Source: Anticarsia gemmatalis (Eukaryota > Arthropoda > Insecta > Lepidoptera > Erebidae). From it: a DNA stretch of 64,000 bases. The stretch is taken from contig NC_134745.1 in NCBI RefSeq assembly GCF_050436995.1, positions 5,890,001-5,954,000 of the forward strand, read 5' to 3'. Positions 51,505-64,000 of this stretch are shown in pieces. The notes under the pieces are model-generated. The model made no database searches. It saw nothing but the letters and a program-made list of their open reading frames with translations, and was not told the DNA's origin. Each line of letters begins with the position of its first letter. Within the stretch, counting starts at the first letter, position 1. The translations under genes were made by a program, and so were the position numbers.

Positions 51505-54500
51505 TAACTAATAAGAATAGAGCAGCATTCAAAAAGTAATGATATAATTTTCATATGTACTCGTATAACCATTTCATCATCTTGGTTTAGATAGATATTA
51601 GTCATAAAAACAAAGCAATTCCAAAGTTTTGGCTTCGTTAAAGTCGTAAAGTTACTGCACTCGTAACCAACAACATATTCCAATAACGACAAGGTATGTT
51701 TCTGCCGCGAATATTGGCGAAGCAGAACATTTATGGAAACAACTGGCATTACCGGAGTTACTGTTCGGTTACCTGTCTGTAACATTGTTTTCGAATCTCT
51801 TTGTCGTAGTTATTTTGTTCAACAGCCAATGAAAATGTAACTCGATTAAAAATTACATTAGTGTGGAAAGTTTTACACGTTATTGAGTTTCACAACCTCC
51901 TCAAAAGTACTATTTAATTACTCGGCAGGATTTTTAAGAAATCATCTTATACTTTAGTTTAGTTTATTTATATCATGTTATGTGTACCTTATTAATTACT
52001 GGTGAAATTATGACTACTAAGGCATAACCATTTTATTACGTTATATAATCCAATCATGTGTTAGCCAATCAAAATTGCGCACAACATTCGACTCGCCTTT
52101 GACGTGTTTTATCAGGCTTTCCAAACATCAAAACTGTATACGCAAAGTCCTTTAAATATCTGATGAAAGAGCCTGGTGCTTCACTCGCTAACGTTTGAAA
52201 AATATGCCGCCGTAAAAGCTCACTTTTTCCGATAAAATCTGATTCGCGACGGTCCATCGATCATCTATTAACGAAGTTATCTTGACACCCAAAAGAGTTG
52301 ACGGTAGCGTTTCAGCAAATTTTAGATTAAACAGGTACAAAACCCATTAATATCTGCTGGAGTGAAATTAAAAAGATAATGAATTCATTAATTACCGCGG
52401 CGTAGCTCGTTACTTCCTTTGTCTCCGAACCTTTGTACTAATAGACGTCTTTTACTGTTTACTTAACTCGTGAAAATAGTTGTAGACTTTCTTGATACCC
52501 ACTTAGTGTTGTTCTGGCTTTAATTTTACAAATAATAACTTAAGAATATTCTAGTCTATTCCGCAGCTTTTTCCTTAAGAAAATACAGATGAGATATAAT
52601 ATTTAAACAACACTGATACGTGTACGTAGTTGTAGGTATACTAAATCACGTCTATCGAGAATAGATAAAACCTTGAGGCGTTTCAGGGCTATACGTCTCG
52701 GGTAACCAAAAAATCCAATATCTTCAAAACGACGTTTTCACAGAAACTTTTTGCTTGAGGGCTCGGCATTTTTTGTTACCAAACACAGGAAATATTCAGT
52801 CGAGAATTACTTATGTAGTGCGCGTGCTCCCCCGGGACGTATTGAACAATCACCACCGAGACTCAGCGCAACTTTTGATTTACGATCTTACCTATATTTG
52901 ACCATCTACCCGCAACGGAAATATGGGTCAAATAATTAGGTACCAATCTCGCTAATAATAAGGAAACTCCACCTCTTTCCCTATTATGAACGAAATATAT
53001 GATCGTGGTAACAAAGAAATTCCTGCTTCACCTTATTAAATCGGTTAGTCGAAGTGGAAAACGTGAAAAGCATAATGTCTCGACATTGTCATTGGTTAAT
53101 TGATTTCCGCTAATTACACGGCGTTCAAGTCTTCCAGTACGAGCGATTAATAAGAGGTGAAATTATAAACACGCATACAGTCGTACGCCACTCGAATCCC
53201 GGCCTATCACAACTTTCATCATATGGTTTATTCACGTGTGCAAAACAGCTCACTTTTGACTCGCTCTAAGTAAAATCCGCTGTTCCTTTATGAATTCCTT
53301 ATTCGCTGTACTTTTATGATTCTCTTTATTCCTATTTGGTACGCTTAAACAGCTACACAACTGCACTAGAGGCGGAACGAACTGTGTATTATTTATGCTA
53401 TAAAATGAAAAAAGTAAAATATGTGTACCTTCAAACGTCCACAAACCGTTCGATGCTCTGTTGCGAGTTTCATAAATATTTATAGTAAAAATATCTGAAA
53501 GTTAGTTTCCATGTCGCTTATAAATATCCTATTGGTAAATCACGGTGAAGTTTATTTTATCGAACCGAATAATATCCCGTGGAAACTTGAAACATGTCAA
53601 TTCATCGTTATTTATTGAACCTGTGAGAAAGGCCAACTATAAGTCAATATATTTCTTATAAAAATTCCATGCATTTATGGGGCGATAAAATTTTGTTTGA
53701 CATTTTCGTGGACAAAAATAACGGTTGTCTGGAGCGCGAGCTACTGTAAATTGTGTTCAGCTGACACTTTCACAGATATTAGTGGAGCAAACAATAATAA
53801 AGTGCTTTCTTATTTTTAGATGTTTTGTTTTGAAAAATACTTGAAATAGTCAACAAATAAATGAAATAGCACGTAATATATTTTGGTGGTTGTAATTTGC
53901 GATGTCGCCGTCGTGAATGTAAGAAAAGGCACTCGTTCCATCGTTGATTTTATGTTACGTTTTGTGATTTTCTTTGTGACAAAGAGCGGTCGGTGATAAC
54001 CAACAGTTTACTGCCGTTGTTATTCATTACTCCAAGAGGCTTATATGATGTTTAAGCTCTTTTATTACGTATTGTACTGAATAATATAGCCCTAAGACTC
54101 ACTTCTGAGAGGGAGGTATTAAATTTCTGCCTGTTAGTAACGTAATGGTCTGTTATACGTTTTGTTAAACTTGGTTATTATTTGCTTAAATGTGTGAGTT
54201 TTATATAATGACGATTTAGTTTACCTTAACCTGGTCTCGTCTTACGAAGGCAAATAATACGTATTTTACCTTGGTTACTAACAACAATGTGATAATTATA
54301 TCACAGTTTACTCAGCCATAATAATAAGCGGATATAATTTGTTTCCTGTGTATCTCTAAATAACTAGAAGTGAGCGCAGGAACTATTAAACGAGGGAACG
54401 AATGAACTAGTGAGGAACAGTGGAAAGTTAGATAGATGATTGTTTGAAAGTTCAGGAAATTTTGAGGTTGTGGCCTCGTCAAGTTTTATAAGTCTGTTAA

Positions 54501-54569
54501 CAGGAGGTCAATTAAGTACTGGCAGTTTGAACACTAATAGAATTTCTTCTAATCCGCTTGTATTATATA
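51505..54569. other. No feature recognised
   Basis: About 3 kb without a recognised exon, RNA gene or repeat. The frame at 51501-51785 (minus strand, 94 codons) overlaps the Helitron end and has no domain. The frame at 52751-52939 looks like chance. Confidence 0.45.
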
Positions 54570-54836
54570 CTAGCTGACCCGCGCAACTTCGCTTGCGTCA
54601 CGTAAAAAAGAATGGGTCATAATTTTCCCCGTTTTTGTAACATTTTTCGTTACTACTCCGCTCCTAATAGTCGTAGCGTGATGATATATAGCCTATAGCC
54701 TTCCTCGATAAATGGACTATCAAACAGTGAAAGAATTTTTCAAATCGGACCAGTAGTTCCTGAGATTAGCGCGTTCAAACAAACAAACAAACAAACAAAC
54801 TCTTCAGCTTTATAATATTAGTATAGATTAGTATAG
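54570..54836 (-). mobile_element. Non-autonomous Helitron-like element, family A, copy 3
   Basis: Reverse-oriented, apparently full-length copy. Read on the minus strand it starts with a doubled CTATACTAAT and TATTATAAAGCTGAAGAG, then a long GTTT run and the body TCTCAGGAACTACTGGTCC. It ends with the hairpin CGCAAGCGAAGTTGCG and GGGTCAGCTAG. The 5' doubling is the same as in copy 2, suggesting a shared subfamily. Confidence 0.9.
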
Positions 54837-55910
54837 ATTTTGATCTGCATGTTGCGTGAAGTAACATGCAAGTCTGTTGACTAGGAAATTATATTCAAAG
54901 CATGTAAGTAAAGAATGGTAAATACTATTCTTAGTTATAGGTATTTTTTATTCCCATATATCAGAATTCTGCTACCGGGCAGAGATCTTTTCCGTGGACC
55001 TACAAACCCTTGGCCACCTTCTTTCCTTAGCTATTCATCTAAAAACGCTAAAAAAGTTGTGAAAAAAGTATCCAGCTGCATAAATATACTTGAGTTTTCA
55101 AACAATAAGTGACCGTTTACAAAAAAAGACAAAACCAAATCCCGTTTGATACAAAATGATGACATTGTTTTTGATTCGCATTTTTACATCTCTCAACAAC
55201 TTACAAAGTATTCAACTTATGCTAGGCTTATGGTGTTGAGGTCCGGGTTTCGATTTCCTCTTCGACCGTAAAATTTTATTGGTTTTGTTTGGGATAGTCC
55301 CTGTTAAAGTGTCGGATTTCGTATGATTAAATTGTGGATAGCGTACTTACATTTGAGAATCTAGTAACGTTGTGACGTCAGTGTTGTAGTGGCTAAGCTA
55401 TTGTAAAGCTCTATGCTTTTATATGAGTTCAGTTCTCCCAGTAATCAAATATTTATGGCATAATATATGATCGAAAATGACTGTTATATCATCTTATTGT
55501 TATCAAAAACTCCGAAAACTCCATGTAAATGAAAGTAGGATCATGCAATTTACTTCGATATCCATAATAGTACATTTTTCTATGATCATTTCTGTGGTGT
55601 ACAATGATACCGTGCTAAAGCAGGAAAAAGTTTCTACCCACTCAAATCTTTGTTTCCAAAACAACGGTTCTTTGAACTCAAAAGTATGACAAACATACAA
55701 ATACGATTACCGACAAAATCCAGTATAATGCGGAAGTGGGCCACTAGGATCGTCCCAATCGATAAAGATATCGTAGCATGGTGTTATTAGTTCTCAGGTA
55801 GATACCCCTTTCCTGACGTAATCCCTTGTACGATACCCATGGGATGTCACGCGGTACATTCCTCTGGACAGAAGAAAATCTATGTAAATGGTGTGACTGT
55901 TCTCGCTTTA
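54837..55910. other. No gene; possible decayed SINE near 55221-55330
   Basis: A box-A-like TAGGCTTATGG (from 55223) and a box-B-like GGGTTTCGATTTCC (55245-55258, with extra bases) suggest a decayed tRNA-derived SINE followed by a T-rich body. The spacing is short and no tail is visible, so support is weak. The remainder, including the overlapping frames at 55477-55700 on both strands, shows no recognisable content. Confidence 0.3.
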
Positions 55911-56096
55911 TGTAATATATAAAATTCTCGCGTCACAGTTTTCGTTGTCATACTCCTCCGAAACGGCTTGACCGATTCTATTGAGATTTTGTGAGCATAT
56001 TGAGTAGGTCTGAGAATCGGCCAACATCTATTTTTCATACCCCTAAGTGACATTTTTTTTATTCATATGGCAAAACAACGTTTGCCGGGAGAGCAA
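55911..56096 (+). mobile_element. Helitron-like element, family C, internally deleted copy
   Basis: The 5' half has ATATATAAAATTCTCGCGTC, CATACTCCTCCGAAACGGCT, TTGACCGATTCT and GGTCTGAGAATCGGC. The 3' half has CATACCCCTAAGTGA and the terminal hairpin GGCAAA-ACAACG-TTTGCC followed by GGGA. Family members I recall are longer and end GGGTCAGCTAGT; here that end is mutated, so the copy is degenerate and internally shortened. Confidence 0.75.
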
Positions 56097-58298
56097 GTAT
56101 TATATAATTTTAATAATTCTACTATTACGTCATAAGATTTAAGTTTTCAATTGATTTACGGATAAGAATTGCTTGATTTAGAAGTAAAGAAGATGTAGTT
56201 TTCGCAAATATTACTTTTACATACTTTCTTCGAAAAGACAGATGAAAACTGCGGCTTTAGTCAATTTAGTGCCAAGCAAAGTAGCAGTATTCTACTGTTA
56301 ATATGAAATGAAGTATCGAAAAGTAGTAAGTTTATACAAAGTATGGCAATTCTGTCGTCAGGGATTGTTGTTTTACTTACCCAAATAATATAATATGTAG
56401 TCAATGATCGTATTTTTTGCAATCTATACATTTTATTCAATCATATCTCCTACTATTAAAATCAATATATTATTATGTAACGCATGGAAAACTATTTATT
56501 AGCTCTCAATACACAGCTGTAACAATGACAAGCATTTGTTACATAAATTGATATTAATTAAGTATATTGTTTAGATCTAAGGTCCATGACCGCTGAGATT
56601 GATTTGACATACATACTTAACATTTTATTGCACTTGAAGCACTCACTAGAGCAATAGCACTGTAGAAGCGATAACAGACTTTTTATACGACTTGAGCGAT
56701 TCTTGTTGTTGAAATTATAGGAGGTGATTGAAACCTGATAGTATAAAAAAATTGCGATATATTTACAAAATTAGTTTGTAGGAAGTAACCAAATCCAGCG
56801 TAAGTATTCGCCTACCACTAAAATATCATCCAAACATTCACAAATCATACTAGATTTACATAATTAGATTCGTCACTTCAATTTCGTTTCATATTATCTG
56901 ATTCCTGCAATACGAAATACGGCATGACAATGTTACCGTTAGGTAATATAATCGAGCCGCGAAATTCATCCATACAAAACAGGCAATTTCATGAAACTTC
57001 ACAACGGAGCTAAATTATCCAGGAAATAATTTTACGGCGTCATAATTCTACCGCAAGGAATTCTTTTCACCTTTCCGCAACAGTTACTACGGTAAAGCAC
57101 TCTATAAATTTAATGCACCACTCGAAATTGTTGCTCCTCGGTCAATATTGCTTCCTGCACCTATAACATTTTTGAAGTTTCACATTTTACAGTTTACTCC
57201 ACAAAATTGATGTCGAAATGCATGTAAATAACTCTCAATGTAGTTCTTGAGTACTGAAACTTAGGTGTTCTTAACAAAAACTTTGTTGAACATAAATAAT
57301 AGAGTGCATTAGCAAGTTCACTGTGAAAGTGGTGGTGTTTCGATATAAGGGGCATTACAAGTTTAAATTTATGGCAATATGGACCTTATGGTAACTATTT
57401 AGTGCACGCGGGTGTCATATTAACATGGGGTTCTATTAACCCCATGTCTTCCCATGAGTGTCGTAAGTACCGTCTTAAGGACTGTTGGTTAAGCGGTTGC
57501 GGGGAAACGACCTATTTATATTTTTGCGGAAAATTTCACTTACAACTATAGGTGGCTATGGATTTGGATAGAAAAGCGATAAGCCTGCGTTTTATTGATG
57601 CACCCACATGTGTATATTACTCTTAAATGTTATTCGCTCATAAAGTCACATGTATCATTGTAATTCGATAAATGTAAAAAATAGCTCAATAATCTTCACT
57701 TACGTTAAGATCACTGAACAGTACTATACTTTAAATCAGTATAACATAATCTACATTCGATATTACGAAGCAGAATACGCGAGTAGACGGGAGTATAAGG
57801 TAGTACACTTTTTATATATTTTATATATTGCATTAGGTAGCGCGCCGTGTCGGAATCACTTTACGCACTTTGCGGCGCATCGGAGCGTCTCGTAGTTGAT
57901 CCTATCAGAAGGCACGCACGTATCGATCCTTCTTAAGAGCTACTCTATACATATTACTCACAGGATGTGAGGGAAACTGAAAAAGGTTTTATGCAGGAAT
58001 AGAGCAAGCGTGCCTCCAGGCTGTGGAGTGTTTGCTTGCGTGTGATTAGAAAATATGGTGGCAGGTTGTGGGTAGTGTTTTTAAAGACTTTTTTACATGC
58101 GTGACACTTTCTTTTCTGGGTTTACAATTAATATTCCTAAAGAAGAAGAATATTCTCGCATCAATTCGATACTCAAACCATAAATACAGTTTTATAAAAA
58201 AAAAACATCTGTAGAATTATTTTAGTTTTTGAAATTACATTGTGTTACATTCCTAACATTTTATTTATTTTTACATATTATTTATTTCCTAACAAAAA
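56097..58298. other. No gene recognised; short hairpin at 57423-57447
   Basis: AT-rich DNA. A perfect 10-bp stem ACATGGGGTT / AACCCCATGT with a 5-base loop is at 57423-57447, followed by CCCATGAGTGTCGTAAGT, which resembles a motif common in lepidopteran retroelement tails, so 57423-57560 may be a repeat fragment. A small GC-rich patch is at 57838-57895. Confidence 0.35.
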
Positions 58299-58620
58299 GA
58301 GCGATGATCGCCGAGTGGTATAAGTTGGCACCTCCCACGCAAGTGGTCGCAGGTTCGAACCCGAGACAACACACCAATGACTTTTCGAAGTTATGTGTGT
58401 ATTAGAAATAATTATCACATGCTCCAACGGTGAAGGAAAACATCGTGAGGAAACCTTGCATGCCTAAAATTTGTTTAATACATTTATTGAGGGCATGCAA
58501 AGTCCCCAACCCGCGCTAGGCCAGCGTGGTGGACTCAAGGCCTAACCCTTTCCTCATTACGGGAGGAGACCCTTACCCAGCAGTGGGACATTAATGGGTT
58601 AAATTTATTTTATTTATTTA
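58299..58620 (+). mobile_element. tRNA-derived SINE, near full length (about 320 bp)
   Basis: The head has box A TCGCCGAGTGG (58308-58318) and a consensus box B GGTTCGAACCC (58352-58362). The body includes CTCCAACGGTGAAGGAAAAC and ATCGTGAGGAAACCTTGCAT. The tail has CAGCGTGGTGGACTCAAGGC, GGGAGGAGACCC, CAGCAGTGGGACA and ends in TTTATTTTATTTATTTA. I recognise this as a common moth SINE type. The 3' half of its tRNA part is lost, so it is not a tRNA gene. No exact target duplication was found by eye because both flanks are TTTA-rich. The fragment at 4497-4600 belongs to the same family. Confidence 0.88.
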
Positions 58621-61600
58621 TACATTCCTAAGCTGTTCTTGAAGTGACTGGCAGAATATATTAAGATAAAAATTTTAGTCGTAATATCGCTTTTTTCTAA
58701 TAAAATTGTTACCACGATAACTGTTTCCTTCCAATATATCACACCAAACTCTATAACCAGAGTGTTGATCAAAAGTGTTAAATAAATACTTAGGCTTATG
58801 CGATTTATAACGGGTAACTTCCGCGAATACAGAACATAAATAAGCACTCAAAAAATACAGAAAATAAAAACGTTCTATACCATTCACAAAGGAAAGTACT
58901 ACAGCCTAAGTACATTGTACGAACACTTATTATACAAGAACATCTTGGAGACAAGGCAGTCGGAAGCAAGCTCAGCTATTGTCATCTCTTCCTTTAACTT
59001 CCAAGAAAAAACTATATAAAATTCATTACATTCAAATGAGTGACTTCGTCTCCTATTTTTATCTTAGTAATTGTTTTTAGAAACAAATTCTCTGTTTGGA
59101 TTATTTAGGTACACAAATATAAACAAGTTTTTCGTCGTAATTATTCTTTTGACATTTCCATTTTTGGATTATAATGAAAGAAACAGTATACCTATGTATA
59201 TAGATACTCTAATTTTGTAGATTCGGAAATAATACTAAAATAGAATGTAATGTTTCGGGATAGAGCTTTTTGCTTTTTGTTAAACGTCAAAATCTAGATA
59301 ATTACGAACATAAATGTGTTAATATAACGACACATATACCTAAGTAATGTTATGTCGAAAATAGGATGCACCATCGACACATGTAATGTTTATTACAAAA
59401 ACATCTCACACTTATCCCTAGTAAAGCCCTCTTTTCTTTCGATGGAGGTTATTCCCGAAAAGACAACTATTTTTATATTTATATCATTTATATTTCCTTA
59501 AGATTATTAATATATTTATCTGTACATCTAAGTATATAATCTGTAATATCAATAATATCTAAATGACCGTACAATATAATTTAACTGTGTTACACTATCG
59601 CTTTATCCTATCAACTCGATCATTACGTACAATCTGCCCTAGGCCCCTATGAAATCGGATAGCATTGATGAACTCGGACCATCTAATAGCACAGAACGGA
59701 TTAGTAATAGAATCCCTTTGACCATCCTTTGACCGAATGCAGATGAACGGTAATCTTCAATGTCATTCATCCATGCTGTACGTAGAAGCTTCTGAAGGAT
59801 CTATTTGAATTTGTAATATCTAAATTCAATGATATACGGAAGGAATATATTATTATATACGTTGCAGTCAAAACTACTACTGACTAGTCTGTTCAGTCAA
59901 AAGTAGTTTTGACCACGCCTGTTAGATACAGGCAGCGCTGTATAAAATACTCCCATGTTTCGCCATTTAAAATGCCAATCCCATGTAATAGAGGCGAGCC
60001 TATTGCCTTATACTGCAGAATAATTGCAAGTCCAAAAAAACCTCTTCCAACTTTATCATAATTTTTTCTTAAGTGATTTTAATTATTATGCAGATGCAAT
60101 TCTAATCGTCACCTTGTGAGTGAGTTCGTAAGCTCACTTGATTGTCACAGCATATGCATTGTGATGCATCTTCAATGATATAACAGAATTATCAAGATCA
60201 AGATCTTAGTACTAACAATTAGATGTCATGAATGCCGTATCTATCAGAATTTGTGAGCAACATAAGCTTCTAAGTATTACACCTGACATTTAATAGTCTC
60301 TTGTACTATAATCTAGTTAAATACATCAGCATATTACAGTTTCCGCAAGGTATGTGCGGTGGCACGTCGCAACGGCAACTGTTAAGAACGTGCACAGCAC
60401 TTTTGAAAGATAAATGATTCAGTTCATAGAACTAATCCCAACTCCTGTGGCAGTGTTCGAGTCAATTGCAACTTTTAATGGATGTTTCCGGCGCGCATGC
60501 AAACGGCTGAATAGGAGCCAGTTCTAACAACATTAGATAATTAAGTATCTTAGTTTTAACTTACATTGCTTGGTAATAAATCATTTATTAACTTTGCTGT
60601 CGTAAAACAAGCTCGATGGATGTTGACATCCTTTAAGCCCATGACGCCAGTACATTTAGTGTGGCTTCTGTAGATGTGGTCACGAGTTTGTGCTGTGGGG
60701 TGTAACATCTTAGAAAATGGTCGCTCTGTGCCAAACCACTAACATCGTGCTAAAGAGTGTCACTAATACCTTCTAGTACCGTACATATACGATTACGTGT
60801 TTGTACAAGCGTAGTAATTACGATCTTTTTCATGAAAAATGGAATAAATATTGCAAAACATACCTAATGGGTATATTCTAGGTCATGAAAGCTATTAATC
60901 TGTATTGTGAAACATACGCAAACAAAATAAAAGTTAATAAAACAGAACAAAAGCAGATATTACACGAAAAAAGAAGTTTCATGACAATCTCAAACTAAAA
61001 CACAAGCAGACGGTTTTCAATTTCACTATATCAAAGTGGAGGTTATGAGCTGAAATATTTATTCGTCGCGTATGAGTTCGCGGAAGTCTAAAATAAAAGG
61101 TTTAAAAGTTTTCTGGTGTGGAGCGCATGCGCTAAAGGAAGGAAACTGGCTGTCCGAACTGCTGAATTTATGACGAGACTTCCCAACATTGTAAACCTCA
61201 CAGAATCCCTTGCAGCCTTATTTTTCCCACTCGCACGTACGCGTTACAGATAGCGGGCTAAGGTTGATACCATTACGTTTATCACGACTCATAAATCAGC
61301 TGCGATCTATCAAACATCTGTATTAAAATGTGATACAGTTTGGTGTTCCGTTTATGTCTCGCTTTAAGACAATGATTTTTCATATAGATATACATATGTA
61401 GACTATTATACAGTTTGCTATGAATTAATTTGTTAATGTTATAGATGACGCAGATAGATTTAAAATAAAAGAATAAGAGTAAGGAGCTTTACCTCAAATT
61501 CCAAAACGCCTAAAAGATTTTTTCAATAAAATTTCCCAATTAACATTACCTAGCATGACAATAAACACCTGGAAGGAAGTCGCAATATAAAATTATTCAT

Positions 61601-64000
61601 AGATAATTCGTGAAAAGCACATAATTAAATTATTGAGGGGCCCGAAATTGCCCGAAGCACTCTACGAAATGGAGCATTAATTGCGTAAGCCGGCATTCCT
61701 ACTTGACCGGATACTTCGTAATACCAGCACCGTTTATTTCAAGTATTAAAAACTTTTTTATCATCCTTGTAACTTATTTTACCTCGGCACTAATAAAACT
61801 AGAATTAGAACTGGCTGATAATAACATTGCAAAGATTAAAAGATGTAAAACTATTGTAATTAAGACGATAACGGGTCGACTTTGTAGAATTACTTCTTCA
61901 CGCCTAACTGTCGGTCATTCAGTATTTATACTCATTATATTTTTATTAGTAGGTATTGATATAAGGGCTAAAAAATAAACATTTTCATCCAATTCTGATA
62001 ACAGTTATGTTAAGGAAATTTCCTGCAAATTCTCAATCGATCTCTTTCTTCCAAGAGGACACGAGGACGCACTACCGGAAATTTTAACGCTTGAATGTTA
62101 TTCTACAACATAGCAATCCTAAGAAGGCTCATGTTTCAGAGAAACTGTCTTTAACTAAATACAAACATCCGCAAAGAGCCTTGTGAAGGTTCATCTGAAT
62201 CATTATAAAGACTTAAGTATCTTTGTACGCAAGGAGCATGCATGAAATAATAATTTCGACGTAATGAAGATAATCCCCGGTATTACTTGGAGCTTACATA
62301 GCCCGGAATCAGAACACGTCAATTAGATAAAAAATTGTACATTGTTTTTGTTTTAAATGTTTATTTCGTTATTTCAATGGTTTTTGGAAATATTTGTATA
62401 AATATTTGCTTAGAATAACTAATTTTATTGCTTGTTGATGCGTTTAATTGGACTTTTAATGAACGCTATCAATTGGGCAAATAAAATAGTAGTTTAGATA
62501 TTAGTATGTAGTTAAATTTTTTTACTTATTTTATGAGTTAATTCCCCAGTTGAAAATTGTATTAAATTATTACTATTATTTCTATCACAAGTACTCTTCA
62601 TGTACCAAGCTTTTTTCACCTTAGAGAACTGCAATCAAATCTACTGACCTGTATACCTTTTTCAAGTGTCAGGTTTTAAAGCCCAAAGTTGCCTTAATTT
62701 GAGTTCAAAGCGACTACGATTGCAGATTTTTTCAGTCTAATCACTGTCAGTTACGTGTGCGCTCAGCTCGACAGATGTTAGCCTGACAATTAGTCTCGAC
62801 AACGCTCGACGGGCCTTCATAGCTGTTCTACGTCCTATCCACCCTTGCAAGCCGTACTTTACAAGCTTGGATAGCTGTGAAATCTTCTATTCTCTGTGCA
62901 AGAAATTAGTTTTATACGGTGATTAGTTTCATATTATATTATCACTTGCTTTGTCACAAGTTTGTAAGTTGAAATGTCAATAGTTTACCACGTATACAAT
63001 CTTAGATTTAACAATGAAATAAATGAAAACGTTTAAAGTTTACATAATAATTTGATGTTTTTTAAACAAACTTTTGAAATGTGATCGTATGCAAGTACGT
63101 AACAGAACAATACCCTCAAAAGTTTCCCTCTATTTCCTAAATAATTATATGTATCATCCTTTTTTCTTCACTGGCAGCTGTTAGGCAGTAGACAGCAAAA
63201 GAAGAATAGCTCTATTCAAAGTAGTGTAGATTGATGTACCGCCGGCCGCCGCTTCATTGCGGTTTCAGTGGTTTCCTATTGACACTCTAAGGTTGACCAC
63301 CGGAATGACGAATAACGGTTAGCTTCGGGTTAAACAAAATATATGTGCACCTTCCGACACGGAAATAAGTAAATATGTGCGGTGGGACTTACCACAGGCC
63401 GTACACAGACATACACTGAAATAACGCTTACTTATCGAAACATTGATATACAAAAGCCGTCAAAGCCGAAAATTGTTTGAGTCATTGCTTATGTTTTGAC
63501 TCTCATCACATTTTATCTCTGAAATAGGAACAAAACAATACGTAGGTCATTTTTAAAAACATAGTCCGTTCCCAAGGCCGAGGCAGCACCTCTCAAAAGC
63601 AATAAAAGTAAACCGGGTCGCCGTGATAATGATACAGTTTAATTAGGTACAACACAGCTTATAAATTCGAATGGCGAATTCATTCATTTAACAATTTATT
63701 TTAAGGACAAAATATAAATTGGTTTGCGGCAGTACATTGAAGCGTATCGCTTGTCCCGGTCATTAGGTAGACCACATGCCCACCCCCGTCCGTTCTATGG
63801 ACAAATTACATTGTTAATTCATTATTTGGACCATGTTATTATGGACTTTTGTGGACCTTTGTTTTGCTGCGGTCTGCGCATTTTCCATTTTACTCCAAGA
63901 TTGATTTTAAATTAAAAACGGATCTGTAAAGCCCGAAAGATATTACAGTAATTATGCTTTTAAAAACACTGGCATTTCTTTTTATTCGTGGTGTTATTTA
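58621..64000. other. No gene recognised; short inverted repeat at 59867-59913
   Basis: About 5.4 kb with no recognised exon, RNA gene or repeat family. A perfect 12-bp inverted repeat GTCAAAACTACT / AGTAGTTTTGAC spans 59867-59913, with an inner ACTGA / TCAGT pair. Frames such as 58614-58847, 61703-61978 and 63724-63915 show no domains. Confidence 0.4.

Noticed and set aside
58299..58370. tRNA gene with a consensus B box
   Set aside because: It is the head of a longer SINE with a family tail shared with 4497-4600; no cloverleaf is visible.

Overview
The window looks like nuclear DNA from a moth or butterfly (Lepidoptera). This rests on its AT-rich base composition, on several interspersed repeats that I recognise from memory as lepidopteran (Helitron-like elements ending in a hairpin plus CTAG, tRNA-derived SINEs, a TTA-flanked MITE), and on a gene with very long introns. 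I ran no database search. There is no bacterial-style coding density. Almost every open reading frame of 60-140 codons here is what chance would give.

Only one gene can be supported, and it lies on the minus strand. Its first coding exon (26217-26301, possibly starting at 26352) encodes a signal peptide and ends in phase 1 at a GTAAGT donor. About 16.3 kb further on, exon 2 (9767-9889) is a symmetrical phase 1-1 exon encoding one complete LDL-receptor class A module. The two exons join in frame. The rest of the gene lies beyond the left edge of the window. The product is a secreted or type I membrane protein of the LDL-receptor family; the lipophorin receptor is a reasonable candidate but is not proven. 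A CpG-rich stretch with a CCAAT box, CRE-like motifs, an initiator-like TCAGT and a CTCF-like motif lies just upstream (about 26417-26760).

From 1 to 26216 the sequence is introns 2 (partial) and 1. They carry a SINE fragment, a Harbinger-like MITE 37 bp from the exon 2 donor, a MITE-like unit whose 5' end is repeated three times (10677-10997), a GC-rich island (12596-12850) and a Helitron (21592-21851).

From about 26.8 kb to the right edge no gene was found. This flank is rich in mobile DNA: a SINE (35817-36034); a 1,781-bp foldback transposon with an exact 8-bp target duplication (36999-38779); a second Harbinger-like MITE (40624-40744); a repeat cluster (44839-46512) that ends in a nearly perfect long palindrome; several Helitron-like copies, one inserted in another (50488-51504, 54570-54836, 55911-56096); and a long SINE (58299-58620).

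The best candidate for something undescribed is the 36999-38779 element. It has two different internal inverted-repeat pairs side by side, each built from short palindromic modules, inside short outer terminal inverted repeats.
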